64,000 nt of DNA from Acridotheres tristis. Lineage: Eukaryota > Chordata > Aves > Passeriformes > Sturnidae. Every line of letters begins with the position of its first letter. Positions within the stretch are counted from its first letter, which is position 1. This document shows positions 10,446 through 22,615 of this stretch, in pieces. Location of the stretch: assembly GCA_037013685.1 (NCBI GenBank), contig CM072897.1, positions 19,046,143-19,110,142 on the forward strand, written 5' to 3'. Under the pieces are notes generated by a model, which was given only the letters and a program-made list of their open reading frames with translations, did no database searches and was not told the DNA's origin. The translations under genes were made by a program, and so were the position numbers.

Positions 10446-10535
10446 CCTCGGCACGGGAAAACTCGGGATGAGGAAACGGGAGCGGGCACGGCCCCGGGAA
10501 TCCTCGCGGGAAGGCTCCTCCCTGAGAACCCCGAG
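10406..10535 (-). CDS. CD276: CD276 exon 2: 5'UTR end and signal peptide
   Basis: A strong pyrimidine tract and CAG acceptor precede base 10535. The coding part is 10445-10406 and 5'UTR occupies 10446-10535. The ATG is the first in the exon and has A at -3. It encodes [14 protein letters not shown], a short hydrophobic leader, then a phase-1 GTGAGT donor. Joined to the IgV exon it reads [10 protein letters not shown], matching the mature start of B7-H3. No upstream ATG occurs in this exon or in the proposed exon 1. Confidence 0.88.
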
Positions 10536-11155
10536 CTGAGGGAAAAACACAAGGAAACGCTGGGATGGTGCTGGGAAGGAGGGACACCGAGCCAGGGAAG
10601 GGATCCCATGGCAGCCATTCCCAGGGAACACCCACCCCGCCAGAAACCATGGGAAGGGGTTCGGCTCCAGCCTGGCACGGGCCGGGGGATCGCTGCATTC
10701 CCGGGCCGACCCGACGGAGCCGGCGGCAGCTCCGGAGGCGGTGGCCGTGCCCTGGGGAAGCCACGTGAGCCTCTTCCTTCCCTTCCCTTCCCTTTTGTTC
10801 CTGTCTTTCCCAGCTTCTCCCTGCAGCGCCGGGCCGTTCCACCCCCGTGCTCCAAGAGCAGCTCGCTCCCAGGCTCTGGAATTTCGCTCCAAACCCAACG
10901 GGAACAGCTCAAAGGGAAAGGGTTGAGGATTCCCAGCTCCGGCAGCGGCTCCAGGGGAGCGAGGCTCATCCCTGCCCGCGGCAGGAAAATCTCCGGGATG
11001 GGACTGTCCCGGAAAAGGGGAATTAAACCGGAGCTGGATGTGGGGAAGGTGAAGGCAAAGTGCCCGGTCCCGCTGGCGGCGGCGCTGGATTCCCGAAAAT
11101 CCGCGTGACCTGCGCTCCTCTCGCGGCTGGAATGAGCTCGGGACAGCGGCAACAC
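10536..11155 (-). other. CD276: CD276 intron 1, unique part
   Basis: G+C-rich intron upstream of exon 2. No exon or repeat family recognised. Confidence 0.5.
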
Positions 11156-11157
11156 GG

Positions 11158-11765
11158 CGTGTCCCCTCCCTGTCCCCTCCGTGTCCCCTCCGTGTCCCAG
11201 CCCATCACAGGGACCCGCTGTGTGCCCTCCCTATCCCAGCATATCCCAGGGATCCGCTGTGTCCTGTCCCTGTCCCTGTCCCAGCCCATCACAGGGATCC
11301 GCTGTGTCCCCTCCCTGTCCCAGCCCATCACAGGGACCCGCTGTGTCCCCTCCCTATCCCAGCACATCCCAGAGATCCGCTGTGTCCTGTCCCTGTCCCT
11401 GTCCCAGCCCATCACAGGGACGCGCTGTGTCCCCTCCCTATCCCAGCCCATCACAGGGATCCGCTGTGTCCTGTCCCTGTCCCTGCACATCCCAGGGATC
11501 CGCTGTGTCCTGTCCCTATCCCTGTCCCAGCCCATCACAGGGATCCGCTGTGTCCCCTCCCTGTCTCAGCACATCCCAAGGTCCCACTGTGTCCTGTCCC
11601 TATTCCTGTCCCAGCACATCCCAGGGTCCCACTGTGTCCTGTCCCTGTCCCCTCCCTGTCCCTGTCCCAGCCCATCCCAGGGACCCACTGTGTCCTGTCC
11701 CTGTCCCTGTCCCAGCACATCCCAGGGTCCCGCTGTGTCCCCTCCCTGTCCCCTGGCACTGGCAT
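11158..11765 (+). repeat. Minisatellite in CD276 intron 1, CCCATCACAGGGATCCGCTG units
   Basis: Tandem units of variable length combining CCCAGCCCATCACAGGGATC and CGCTGTGTCC with runs of CCCTGTC. Pyrimidine-rich on the plus strand. Confidence 0.92.
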
Positions 11766-11874
11766 TGTCACATCTGTGGGGTCACGGCACCGCGTTCCTG
11801 GGGTGTAGCGGGAACGGCCGCATTCCCTAAATCCCCTTCAACTGGGAAAACGGGAGCACCAAAGGGCGGCTCAG

Positions 11875-12420
11875 CTCAGCTCCCATGGGGGAAACTGAGG
11901 CACAAGGGGGAAACTGAGGCACAGGGAATGGGGGAACTGAGGCACGAAGGGAAACTGGGGCACAAGGGGTGAAAAGGGTACAGGGAATGGGGGAAACTGA
12001 GGCACAGGGAATGGGGAAAACTGAGGCACAGGAAATGAGGAAAATGAGGCACAAAGGGAAATTGGGGCACAGGGAATGGGGAAAGTGAGGCACAAGGGGA
12101 AGCTGAGGTATGGGAAAAGTGAAGTATAGAGGGAAACTGAGGCAGAAGAGAAAATTGAGGCACAAGGAATGGGGGAAACTGAGGCACAAGTGGGGAAAAC
12201 TGAGGCACAAGGAATGGGGGAAACTGAGGCACAAGGGGGAAACTGGAGCACAGGGAATGGGGGAAAAAGGCACAAAGGGGAAAAAAGGGGGAACTGACTT
12301 ATGGGGGAAACTGAAGTTTAGAGGGAAACTGAGGCACAAGAAGAAACTGAGACACAAGGAGAGGAACCGAGACACAAAGGGGAAACTGAGGCACAGGGAA
12401 TGGGGAAACTGAGGCCCATT
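11875..12420 (+). repeat. Minisatellite in CD276 intron 1, GGGGAAACTGAGGCACA units
   Basis: About 25 units of 16-28 bases sharing GGGAAACTGAGGCACAAG, decaying towards 12300. GAAACTGA in each unit resembles half of an interferon-stimulated response element. Confidence 0.93.
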
Positions 12421-12429
12421 TCTACCCCA

Positions 12430-13235
12430 AGAGCCCTAAGAGAGCTTCCCCTCTCCTTCCCTCCAAAGCATGAGGTAAAAGGAATTATCCAGGTTTTTCC
12501 TCTTACCCCTATCCATAACTTTTCCCAACTGGACACATCCCAGGCTGCCGGGAAGGAGAAAGATGGGAAAGAGCAATGGGGCATCACTACCCAGGAGAGG
12601 AAAACCCTGACTCATCCCCCTTGGAATCCTTCCCTTTCCCTGGGCATGTTAAACAAATCCTCTTTTCCAGGTTTGGTGACCTTCAGTTCCTGCCAGGCCA
12701 GCTCAGGGGTGTCACAGGAAGGGGACACCCGTGTCCCCAACCCTCCTGCTGCAGACAGGAGTGTCACCGTGCCGTGACCCAGTTTCCCCAAGCACAAAAG
12801 ACCTGAACTCAAGCTGGGATATAAGGAATCCCCCAAAAACTTCCCTGGGAAGTGCCAGGGATGGCTGAACCCTCCAGAAACCCAAGGAATAATTAATCCC
12901 CCGGGAACCATATGTCACCCGTTCCCTATTGTTTTATAATCCCCAAATTATCCACTGCCAGTTTATCACCCTGAGGTGTCAAGGAAACACCTCCAGATGC
13001 AGGGAGAAGTCCTTGTCTCCCAGTCCAGCTCGATCCCAGTTTTTGGGGTGCCTGGGTCAGCCCCGCCTCTGTCCCTTTCCTCGAGCCAAGAGTCCGGCTC
13101 TGCTCGGGACTATTTTTAGTTCCCGCTCAACTTCTGGGCGTGCAGCAGCAATCCCTCACTTGGGACTCTGTGGGGATGGGGGTGTGGAAAGATGGGACAC
13201 AGCCCCCAAATCCCATCGGGGATTCGGGGTGTGGT
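12430..13235 (-). other. CD276: CD276 intron 1, unique part
   Basis: No recognisable exon, RNA gene or mobile element. Confidence 0.5.
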
Positions 13236-13239
13236 GTTT

Positions 13240-13750
13240 GGGGTTAGGAAGGGACGAGGATTCAGGGCGACACCTTCAGGGCAGGAAGAAGGGACGAGGA
13301 ATTGGGGTGCAATACTGGGAAGGGATGAGGATTTGGGGTGCAATACTGGGAAGAGGGAAGGGACGAGGATTTGGGGTGCAATACTGGGAAGAAGGAAGGG
13401 AGGAGGATTTGGGGTGCAATAATGGGAAGGAGGAAAAGATGAGGATTTGGGGTGCAATACTGGGAAGGGATTGGGATTTGGGGTGCAATATTGGGAAGGA
13501 GGAAAGGATGAGGATTTGGGGTGCAATACTGGGAAGGGATTGGGATTTGGGGTACAATATTGGGAAGGAGGAAAGGATGAGGATTTGGGGTGCAATACTG
13601 GGAAGGGATTGGGATTTGGGGTGCAATATTGGGAAGGAGGAAAGGATGAGGATTTGGGGTGCAATACTGGGAAGGAGGAAGGGACGAGGATTTGGGGTGC
13701 AATACCTGACAGAAGGAAGGGACAAGGATTCGTGGTGATCCTTGCCGGGA
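13240..13750 (+). repeat. Minisatellite in CD276 intron 1, GGATTTGGGGTGCAATACTG units
   Basis: About 14 units of roughly 28-38 bases, each with TTTGGGGTGCAATA followed by GGGAAGGA-type sequence. It ends just before the CpG island. Confidence 0.94.
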
Positions 13751-13849
13751 GGAAGGGACTGGGATTCAGGATGGCCCGGAGGAAGGGCGGGTGGGTTATC
13801 CCTTGTTTGGGAACGGGGAAAAGGGGAACCAGCGCTTCCCCTCGGGACC

Positions 13850-14400
13850 GTGTCCCACGCGCGGGGCGCGTTCAGCCCTGGATACCCAAGAGGGCGTTTC
13901 CCATCGGATTCCCAAGCATCCCGGGGTGCCACCTCCCCTGCACCCACCCCGGCGCCGGGTCCCCGCCTCTCCCCGGGACCGCTCCGCACCGGGCCGGGGC
14001 ACCCCCGCAGCCCCCCAAGCCCCTCGGGGCTCCTGTCCCGGCGCGGGGGACCCCCATTCATTCCATTCCGCTCCATTCCTCCCTCCCTTCCTTTCTCCCT
14101 CCGTCCGTCCCGGAACCCCGCCCGGCGCCCAGCCGCGGCCCGCGGGAGGGGCAGGGGCAGCGGGGCGGCTCCAGCGGCGGGGGAGCGGCGGGGCCGCCCC
14201 GTTACCGGCCCCAGCCCGCACCCCCCGAGCCCCCCGGGCCGCCCCCGGGGCCGCCCCGGCACTCACCGGGCCCGCGGAGCAGGCAGCGAGGGCAGCGGGC
14301 GGCGGCCCCGGCACGATTGGCTGCGGCTGCTTCCTGCCGGGAACGGCGCGGGAGGAGCCTGGAGCCGGGAAAGGGGAGCCGGGGGAGCGGGGAGAGCGGG
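13850..14400 (-). promoter_or_regulatory. CD276: CD276 promoter CpG island and probable non-coding exon 1
   Basis: This stretch is dense in CpG and GC boxes and has no ATG on the minus strand upstream of a good donor (GTGAGT at 14266-14261). That donor would end a non-coding first exon, joining the acceptor at 10535. A CCAAT box lies on the minus strand at 14320-14316. It is only about 50 bases from the donor, so the first exon is either very short or the box is not placed in the usual way. The start site is not determined. Confidence 0.6.
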
Positions 14401-15600
14401 GATGGGGACACCGGGAATGGGGACACCGGGAATGGGGAATGGGGATACCGGGAATGGGGACACCGGGAATGGGGAGAGCGGGCATGGGGACACCGGGAAT
14501 GGGGACACCGGGAATGGGGAGAGCGGGGATGGGGACACCGGGAATGGGGACACCGGGAATGGGGAGAGCGGGGATGGGGAATGGGGATACCGGGAATGGG
14601 GACACCGGGAATGGGGAGAGCGGGGATGGGGAATGGGGACACCGGGAATGGGGAGAGCGGGCATGGGGACACCGGGAATGAGGAGAGCGGGGATGGGGAA
14701 TGGGGACACCGGGAATGGGGACGCCGGGAATGGGGAGAGCGGGCATGGGGACACCGGGAATGAGGAGAGCGGGGATGGGGAATGGGGACACCGGGAATGG
14801 GGACGCCGGGAATGGGGAGAGCGGGGATGGGGAATGGGGATACCGGGAATGGGGACGCCGGGAATGGGGAAAGCGGGCATGGGGACACCGGGAATGGGGA
14901 GAGCGGGAATGGGGAATGGGGACACCGGGAATGGGGAGAGCGGGGATGGGGACACCGGGAATGGGGATACCGGGGATGGGGAATGGGGATACCGGGAATG
15001 GGGATACCGGGAATGGGGAAAGCGGGCATGGGGACACCGGGAATGAGGAGAGCGGGGATGGGGAATGGGGACACCGGGAATGGGGACACCGGGAATGGGG
15101 AGAGCGGGGATGGGGATACCGGGAATGGGGAGAGCGGGGAATGGGGAATGGGGACACCGGGAATGGGGACACCGGGAATGGGGAGAGCGGGGATGGGGAA
15201 TGGGGATACCGGGAATGGGGATACCGGGAATGGGGAAAGCGGGCATGGGGACACCGGGAATGAGGAGAGCGGGGATGGGGAATGGGGACACCGGGAATGG
15301 GGACACCGGGAATGGGGAGAGCGGGGATGGGGACACCGGGAATGGGGAGAGCGGGAATGGGGAATGGGGACACCGGGAATGGGGACACCGGGAATGGGGA
15401 GAGCGGGGATGGGGAATGGGGATACCGGGAATGGGGATACCGGGAATGGGGAAAGCGGGCATGGGGACACCGGGAATGAGGAGAGCGGGGATGGGGAATG
15501 GGGAGAGCGGGGATGGGGACACCGGGAATGGGGAGAGCGGGAATCGAGATCGGGGAGAAGGGGAATGGGGACTGGGGAGAGCGGGAATGGGGACTGGGGA
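14395..15600 (+). repeat. G-rich minisatellite abutting the CD276 promoter
   Basis: Tandem 15-16-base blocks, GGGGACACCGGGAAT, GGGGAGAGCGGGGAT and GGGGAAT, in higher-order combinations. G runs of three or four recur every 6-10 bases on the plus strand, the pattern expected to fold into G-quadruplexes. Long open frames on both strands are repeat artefacts. Confidence 0.95.
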
Positions 15601-16810
15601 CACCGGGCATGGGGATTAGGGAGACCGGGAACGGGGATTAGGGAGAATAGGAATGGGAAATTGAGAATGGGGAGACCGGGATTGGGGAATGGGGAATAGG
15701 GAATTGGGAATGGGCAGAACAAGACTGGGGAGCGAGGGGACTGGGGAGAGGGGGAATGGGGAATGGGGACACCGGGAATGGGGATTGGGGAGACCGGGAA
15801 TGGGGAGAGCGGGAATGGGGACCGGGGACACCGGGAATGGGGAATTGGAAATGGGGATTGGGGAATTGGGAATGGGCAGAACGAGACTGGGGACTGAGGA
15901 CACCGGGAATGGGGATTGGGGACACCGGGAACGGGGATTAGGGAGAGTGGAAATGGGGAATGGGGAATTGGGAATGGGTAGAACGAGACTGGGGAGCGAG
16001 GGGACTGGGGACAGCAGGAATGGAGACTGGGGACACCGGGAATGGGGATTGGGGATTGGAGATTGGGAATGGGGAGACAGACCGGGACTGGGGAGCGAGG
16101 GGACTGGGAAGACCAGGAATGGGGACTGGGGAGCTGGGAGAGGGGAGTGAGGGGATTGGAGAGCTGGGAATGGGGATTGGGGAGCGAGGGCATTGGGGAA
16201 ACCGGGAATTGGGACTGAGGAGCAAGGGGATTGGGGAACCTGGGAATGGGAATGGGGAGCCTGGAGCTGAAGTTTGGGGAGCGCTGAGCAGGGAGATTAT
16301 AGAGCAGTGGGCCAGGGATTGGGGTGCCCAGGGGATTGGGGAGCACTGAGGCAGAGGGTTGGGGAGCCTGGGGGATTGGGGAGCTGGGACTTGGGGACTG
16401 GGGGGCACTGACCAGAGGGATTGGGGGTGTCTGGAACCTGAGGGTTGGGGTACAGCCTGGGTCAAGGCATGGGGGGGCACAGAGCTGGGGGATTGGGGTG
16501 CACTGAGGGCATTGGGGTGCACTGAGCCATGGCACTGGGGTACAGCCTCACCCAGGGCATGGGGGTGCAGGGAGCCTGGGATTTGGGGTGCAGGGAGCCA
16601 GGGGACCAAAGCACAGCAGGCTGGGGGATATTGGGGTGATGGAGCCCGGGGACCAGGACACAGCAGTTCAGAGGATTGGGGTACATGGAGGCAGGGAATG
16701 CTGGGGTGCACAGCGCTGGGGAAACGGGGTGCATGGAGCCAGGTGAAACCCTCAAAGCTGGGACATGCAGCCCCAGGGGATTGGGGTGCACAGAACCAGG
16801 GATTTTGGAG
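15600..16810 (+). repeat. Degenerate G-rich array continuing from the promoter array
   Basis: Diverged units such as GGGGATTGGGGAGACCGGGA, passing into GGGGATTGGGGTGCACTGAG from about 16300. The decay away from the homogeneous part suggests older copies. Confidence 0.85.
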
Positions 16811-17375
16811 ATCTCAGATTCGGGATGAGGTGCATGGAACCAGGCAGGAAGGCTGAGCCATCTCCTCTGGGGAGGACAAAAGGCAGCTGGAATTTGCCAG
16901 GTGGAGCCCAGGAAAATCCTGGTTAATGATTTCCCCACACCAGCTGCCCCACACCGTGCTGGGCAGAAAGCACTGCTGGGAACACGGGGAAAACCCCAAA
17001 AGTTTGGGAGCCATGGCACTGGAAGGGGACACCCACGAGGGTGGTTTGGGCCTTTCTTTGCTGCAGAGCAGAGGAAGCTCCTCACCCTTTTAATTACAGA
17101 GGAAAGCTGCAACACCCAAAGCTGGAGAGCTGAAAATTAAAAGGCGAGTTAAAATAACCCCAGACGTGCTATATTTAAACCCTTCCATGTTTTTGTTTTT
17201 TTTTTTCCCCTGGCAGGCAAGGGAGGATTTTGCAGTGAGGGAGCTGCTGAAAGGCTGGTGCTGTGACCTGGGCACCCGTGGTGACAGCAGCAGGGACAGG
17301 ACAGGGTGAGGCCAACCTGCTTCAAAAGAGACTAAATGGGGAGCCCTGTGCTCCATTCCCAGACATGCCCTGAAA
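16811..17375. other. Intergenic unique sequence
   Basis: No gene or repeat family recognised, apart from a short T run near 17200. Confidence 0.5.
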
Positions 17376-17379
17376 ATCC

Positions 17380-17880
17380 AGAGGGTTTCTAGGAAGGGAC
17401 CTTCAGGATTGTCTCATCCCAGCCCCTGCCATGGGCAGGGACACCTTCCACTATCCCAGGGTGCTCCAAGCCCCAGTGTCCAGCCTGGCCTGGGACACTT
17501 GCAGGGATCCAGCTGCTCTGGGAATTCCATCACAGCCTCTCACCAGCCTCCCAGCCAGGAATTCCATCCCAATATCCCATCTATCCCTGCCCTCTGGCAG
17601 TGGGAAGCCATTCCCTGTGTCCTGTCCCTCCATCCCTTGTCCCCGGTCCCTCTCCAGCTCTCCTGGAGCCCCTTTAGGCCCTGGCAGGGGCTCTGAGGTT
17701 TCCCTGGATCCTTCTCTTCTCCAGGGGAGCACCCCCAGCTCTCCCAGCCTGGCTCCAGAGGGGCTCCACTCTCAGAGCATCTCTGTCACCTCCTCAGGAT
17801 TCTTTCCAGCAGCTCTGCAGGTGGGGGGGTCTCACCTGAGCAGGGCAGAATTCCCTCCCTCACCCACTGCCCACGCTGCT
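17380..17880 (-). mobile_element. CR1 LINE 3' fragment
   Basis: The plus strand contains CCTGCCATGGGCAGGGACAC, CTTCCACTATCCCAGG and later CTGGCAGGGGCTCTGAGG, matching the reverse complement of the avian CR1 3' region as I remember it. Confidence 0.75.
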
Positions 17881-17884
17881 GAGG

Positions 17885-18740
17885 AGGGACCTGGCACACA
17901 GCTGGCACAACAACTCCACCAGCCTCTCAAAACCTCAGCACCCCAAAAGCACAGGTGGAATCCAAGAAAAATCCCCCCAAAAAGTGCCTCCCACCATCCC
18001 AGCATCCTGCCTTTGTCTCTTCTCCCACCAGTCTAGCTGGTACAGGCAGCTTTGATTTCTCAGCCACAAGTGCTGCTCTGCTCCTGGTGGTGTTTGAAGG
18101 CACAAAGGGAAATCTGAGTGCCTGGAGCTTTCTGAGTGTTAAACAGAAGCACAAAAAATAATTAAAAAAAAAACCACAACAGGAAAAACGAAGAAGCTTG
18201 GAAACAAAGGCAGGTTTTTAACACCAGAAGACGCTCAGAATTAAAATCCGTGCTGCTCGCGGGTCTGCTTGTAATCAACAATGAAAGGGCTTCCAGGGGG
18301 GAATTTCAGCTGGAGATGTTTCCATCCCAAATGATTCTTTTTGGCTTTTTTTCCTTCCTCCAACCCTGCAGTAAGCCAGGTGTATGAGGAGAAGAAACGT
18401 GCATAATAATGACCCAAAAAACCACAGAAAGGTGAAGCAAGGGGCTGCAATTTGCAGGATTCAATCAGGAGGATGTGCTGGGACACATCAGAGCCTCCCA
18501 AGGAGGGCTCCGGGGTCAGCTCTGGGAATCAGGGCTGTTTCTCCTGGCCATTATCACCATGGAAATGCTGCACAGCTTCACTTCCCAGCGTTTGGGGATG
18601 TGGGAATCAGAGGTGTGGTGCCCAGGAGGCTCATTCCCAAATTTCCTGCCAGCATGGGGGCACCCAGCACGCTCAGGACTGATCCAGTACAAGGCAGGGG
18701 TTGGAGAGTAAATCCCACCTTCCATCCCCAGACCTGCCGA
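17885..18740. other. Intergenic unique sequence
   Basis: Nothing recognised beyond short A runs. Confidence 0.5.
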
Positions 18741-18744
18741 GATC

Positions 18745-18960
18745 ATGGAATCCCAGCATGGTTTGGGTTGGGAAGGATCTTAAAGCCCATCCAGTGCCAC
18801 CCCTGCCACGGGCAGGGACACTTTCCACAATCCCAGGGTGCTCCAAGCCCCATCCAGCCTGGCCTGGGACACTGCCAGCCATGGGGACAGTGACCTGTTC
18901 CATCCTCATCATCCCTCTGGAGCCCTTTGCAAGCTGGATTCACATGGTCCCACCAGCATT
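18745..18960 (-). mobile_element. CR1 LINE 3' fragment
   Basis: Begins with ATGGAATCCCAGCATGGTTT and GGGTTGGGAAGGATCTTAAA, the reverse complement of the CR1 3' terminus, followed by the GGGCAGGGACACTTTCC block. Confidence 0.85.
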
Positions 18961-19760
18961 GGCCACTGCAGGAGCCTTGGGCACGTGGAAAACTCCAGAA
19001 ACCAGCTCTGGCTCCTCCTGGGATCACCAGGAACATCCCAGTGGCAAAGCCAAAGGATGTGGAGCAGCAGGAAGGGGCTTTGGAGGCTTTTGGACCACGG
19101 GGCAGAGCAGGGAGATGATACCAGCAGAAAACAGCCCCACAACCCCAACCTGGGTCTCTTTTTGCTGAGGCTGCCTCGGGATAAGCCCAGTCCTGCTGAC
19201 TCAGCATGGCAAAAACCAGAAGTGCCAGGAATCTGGAATGCTCCCACAATGCACATGAACTAATCCCACTGAATTAATTGAAATATTAACAATTTATTGG
19301 GGTCAGCTCCCCGGATTCCCACTGGAGAGCTCTGGTGCAAGGGAAGAACTGGGAATATGCACAGAAGGAAGTGGGGACAGGGACACCACCTTTAATTAAT
19401 TTTACCCAAAATTTGCCCTGAGGGGCCTGCAAGGGGCAGTGAGGGAGGGTGAGCTCAGGGTCACCCTCAACACAGGGCCTGCATTCCCAGAAAAAGCTTG
19501 GGAGAGCCTTCCCAAGCCGTGTGTGTGCTCCTGCCAGCTGTGCCCAGCTGTGCCCAGCCCCACACAGCCTCCCCGGCCCAGAGGTGGTTGTTTTTTAAAA
19601 TAAACGTAATTAAAATTTAAAATTTTTTAATTTGCAGCAGTGCTGGGAGCAGCCCTTGCCCTGGATGCCTCCCCCAGCTCCAGTGAGCTGCTGGGTGGTG
19701 TGAAAAACGAGGTTTACTTTCCTGCCCCATTTTTAAAACTTTTTAAACTTTTCCTGCCTC
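18961..19760. other. Intergenic unique sequence
   Basis: Nothing recognised; an A/T-rich patch lies near 19590-19640. Confidence 0.5.
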
Positions 19761-19764
19761 AGAT

Positions 19765-20190
19765 TTGAAAAGGTTTAATAAAAGACAAAAGCCAAACAAT
19801 AAAGCAAAAGGTTATAATGGTCGGGTGCTTGGCATTCAGCCAAGAGCACACTTGCTGTTTTGGAAACCCCCCTTAAATTCATCAGCCCCTTGCATATTCA
19901 TAGACCTGTCATACATTTTCAAACTTTTCTACAAACTGTTTTCCATATTCCAAGAACTGTTTTACATGGCCACTCCTGGAGTTTGTCTTTTTAGAGCACG
20001 TGTGTATTTTTTTGCTTGTGGTTTTAATTTATTTGTCTTATCAGTCTTAATTTGGGCCGTGATCTTCAATTTTTGCAGATGGTCTGTGCTGGTAAACTGG
20101 TGTATTGTAGTAGGTGTCTTTATTGGGTATTATCCAACCAAGGCAGCAGTTCACTTACTACAAAGACACTTTATTAGATTACATTTCCTA
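19765..20190 (-). mobile_element. Possible LTR, minus orientation
   Basis: Read on the minus strand, the segment has ATGAATATGCAAGG, a TATAA-like box and two AATAAA-type hexamers, an LTR-like arrangement. Ends and target-site duplication were not found. The 147-codon frame on the plus strand has no family likeness. Confidence 0.35.
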
Positions 20191-20194
20191 AAGA

Positions 20195-21360
20195 AAATGA
20201 TATCTTAAAAAACATTTCAACACCACACATGTAGTATCTCCCCTAATATTTGCAAAAAAAGCCAATATCATAATATGTATTTGTAACAGTGGGATCAGCC
20301 ATTCCCATGGGGTTTTATCCCAGCCTGGGCTCTGGGGATGTGTGTCTGGTGCCCACACCCCAAACCACGTCATTGTCCCCTCCTCGGGGACAGCCAGAGG
20401 ACTGTGCCCCCTTCACAGAGCTTTTTGCACAGCCTGCAGCATGAAAAGCTCCTCTATTCTGTGAGGCACGAAGGGATGAGGAGCCAACAGTGCTCCAGGC
20501 CCTTGGAGAGCCCTTCCCCTCCCCCAGGCATGGAAAATGAGCCCTTTTTCCTTCTCCTCTCTTCCTGCTTCCTTCCCACATCCTCCCCTCCAGCTTTGCT
20601 GCCCCCAGCACCCCACATCCAGCAAGGACAGCAGGGAGAAAGCAAAAATTTGGATTTTTCCCCCCAAATTTAAGAAATATGAGACCTTATCCCTCAAAGG
20701 CAGCACCCCTCCATGCTGTGTCTTCACAGTGTCCCCCCTCATCCCCTGGAAGGCAGCAGGAGCATTGCACCTGGCAAACCTGAGGCCAGAAAAATTCCCA
20801 GAGCAGCAGGCAACAGCCAGAGCTTCCTGCTTCAGTCCCAAAGCACGTGCAGCATTTTGATCTCCCAGGAAATTAATTCAGCTCAAAGCAGCCCAGCTAT
20901 CTGTAAATATCAGCCAGGTATTTTTCTTATCAGAGAAAAGTCACCAGGGTTTTTTTTTTTTGCCCGGCAGCACCTCTGCAAGATCGCTTCCAGCTTGGCT
21001 TTCATCCCGACAGGGCTCGGGATAAAAAAAGAGCTGTTATCTCGAAAACCTTTCCTTGAGGTCCTGTCTTCAATAAACTACAAACCCCAGGTTGCTACAA
21101 CAAACAAACAAACTCCTTCTCGGGGGGCAGCAGAGCAGCCAGGCAGGACAAACAGCTGGGCAGTGCCCAAGGGGGTCAGCACGTCCCCAGGTGACACGGG
21201 CCAGCCATGTGGAACTTCAAAAGAGCTGTCACCAGTGAGGGACAAGCCTGTGGTTACTGTGCTGTAAAGAGAGAGAAAGGACAGCAACACACACGTGTGG
21301 AGGGAGCAGAAAACACAGAAGAAAGGTCCCCTGCATCCCCAGAACAAGCTTCTTGGAAAA
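20195..21360. other. Intergenic unique sequence
   Basis: No gene or repeat family recognised. Confidence 0.5.
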
Positions 21361-21364
21361 TCAT

Positions 21365-21760
21365 GGCTTAGAGATAAGAAATGGATGGTGAAATGATGAA
21401 TACAAAAGGAATTTAGCTTTCCCCCTTTGGAAGACCCTCTTATCTATCTTCAATATTAGTGGCTCATTCTCTTTTAGTATCCATAGGCCAGCTTTGAATG
21501 TAAAATCCCTCAGGGATTGGTCAGAAAGTAGAATTCCCTTGGTAATTGGTGCAAATTGTAAAACCCTCAAAAGAGATAAAACCCCTGTAAAACAACAGCC
21601 ATGGGTATATGCTGGATAGGATGCCTTCATAGAATAAACCGTGGATTTGTGCCTTTCTGCATATCCTGGTCTCTTCACCCCACTGGTCTGAGAGCTCATC
21701 GTGAGCCAAATTCCATCTGGGCAAGGCTCGGGAACGTGCTCTGTCACCGAGGGCTGCAGA
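21365..21760 (+). mobile_element. Possible solo LTR, plus orientation
   Basis: A TATA-like GATAAAA at 21574-21580 is followed about 55 bases later by AATAAA at 21633-21638, then a pyrimidine-rich U5-like stretch. Ends are uncertain and no internal viral region is seen. Confidence 0.45.
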
Positions 21761-22305
21761 AGCAGCCTCAGGGATGCCAAAGGGACCCCAAAACCCCACC
21801 AGTGACACACACGGATTTCTTTAGGGAAAAAAGGCCAATTTATTGTACAGCCAGCCCGGATTTAAAGTGTGTTACTGCAGACAGGACAGGACAGGAGCTC
21901 ATTGGGAAAAACATCCTTGGGACAGCACCTCAGGATGTGTCCCACGGCAAAGACACCAGGGGTTAATGTTGATGATGAATTCCACTCTGTTTGTCACCGT
22001 GTTGTCACCCTGGGAGACTCCTCCCTAACTGAAGCTGCAGTCAGCTTGGCAGCCTGGGAATGGAGCTGAGAGAAATCCAGGCCTGGAAAGGAATTTCCAA
22101 GCTGTGATTCCCCAGCTCTCTAAATGTGTGTGTCCACACAAGCCCTGCCCAGGGCATCGGGGACCACGGGTACGAGGTGAGGAGTGCAGGGTCCGGGCTG
22201 CTCCCTGCCTGTGGGCACAAACAGCACAAAGCTGCACAGGCTTTACCTGAAGGCTTCACCCTACACCTTTATTTACCTGCAGGTTACCTGAAGTTGGCCA
22301 AACCT
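21761..22305. other. Intergenic unique sequence
   Basis: Nothing recognised. Confidence 0.5.
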
Positions 22306-22309
22306 TAGA

Positions 22310-22475
22310 GCAGGACTGCCCAGAGCAGCTGTGGCTTCCCTGGCAGTGCCAAGGCTGGGCTGGGTCGGGCTTAGAGCACCCTGGCACAGAGGGAGTGGGA
22401 GGGGACCTTAATTAAGGCAGGGTTTAAGGATGGGTGCAGGGTCCTTTCCCAGCCTCTGCTGTGGGATTCTGTGAT
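22310..22475 (+). mobile_element. Diverged CR1 LINE 3' fragment
   Basis: Contains CCCAGAGCAGCTGTGGCTTC, a later GAGCACCCTGGCACAG and an ending TGGGATTCTGTGATCC, the CR1 terminal ATTCTGTG type. Divergent. Confidence 0.6.
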
Positions 22476-22615
22476 CCCAGCGGCTGAGCCACCCCTGGTG
22501 CATCCCAAAATCCTCTGGAGCTCAGCTCCTGCCCGGGAGGTGCCACCAGCATCACACAGGGCCTGGCACAGCTCTGTGTGTGTGCAGTGAGTGATTGCAG
22601 AGGCACAGCTGCTGC

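Noticed and set aside
14316..14320. Assigning the CD276 start site from the CCAAT box
   Set aside because: The usual 60-100-base spacing would put the start downstream of the exon 1 donor, so it is not relied upon.
14202..16535. Very long open frames (up to 777 codons minus, over 400 plus) across the G-rich array
   Set aside because: Pure consequence of tandem repeats lacking stops; composition is SPH/PGV or GDTGNGE periodicity with no domain or splice support.
19765..20208. Hydrophobic 147-codon open frame
   Set aside because: A/T-rich, aromatic by base composition, overlaps a possible LTR; no recognisable membrane-protein family.
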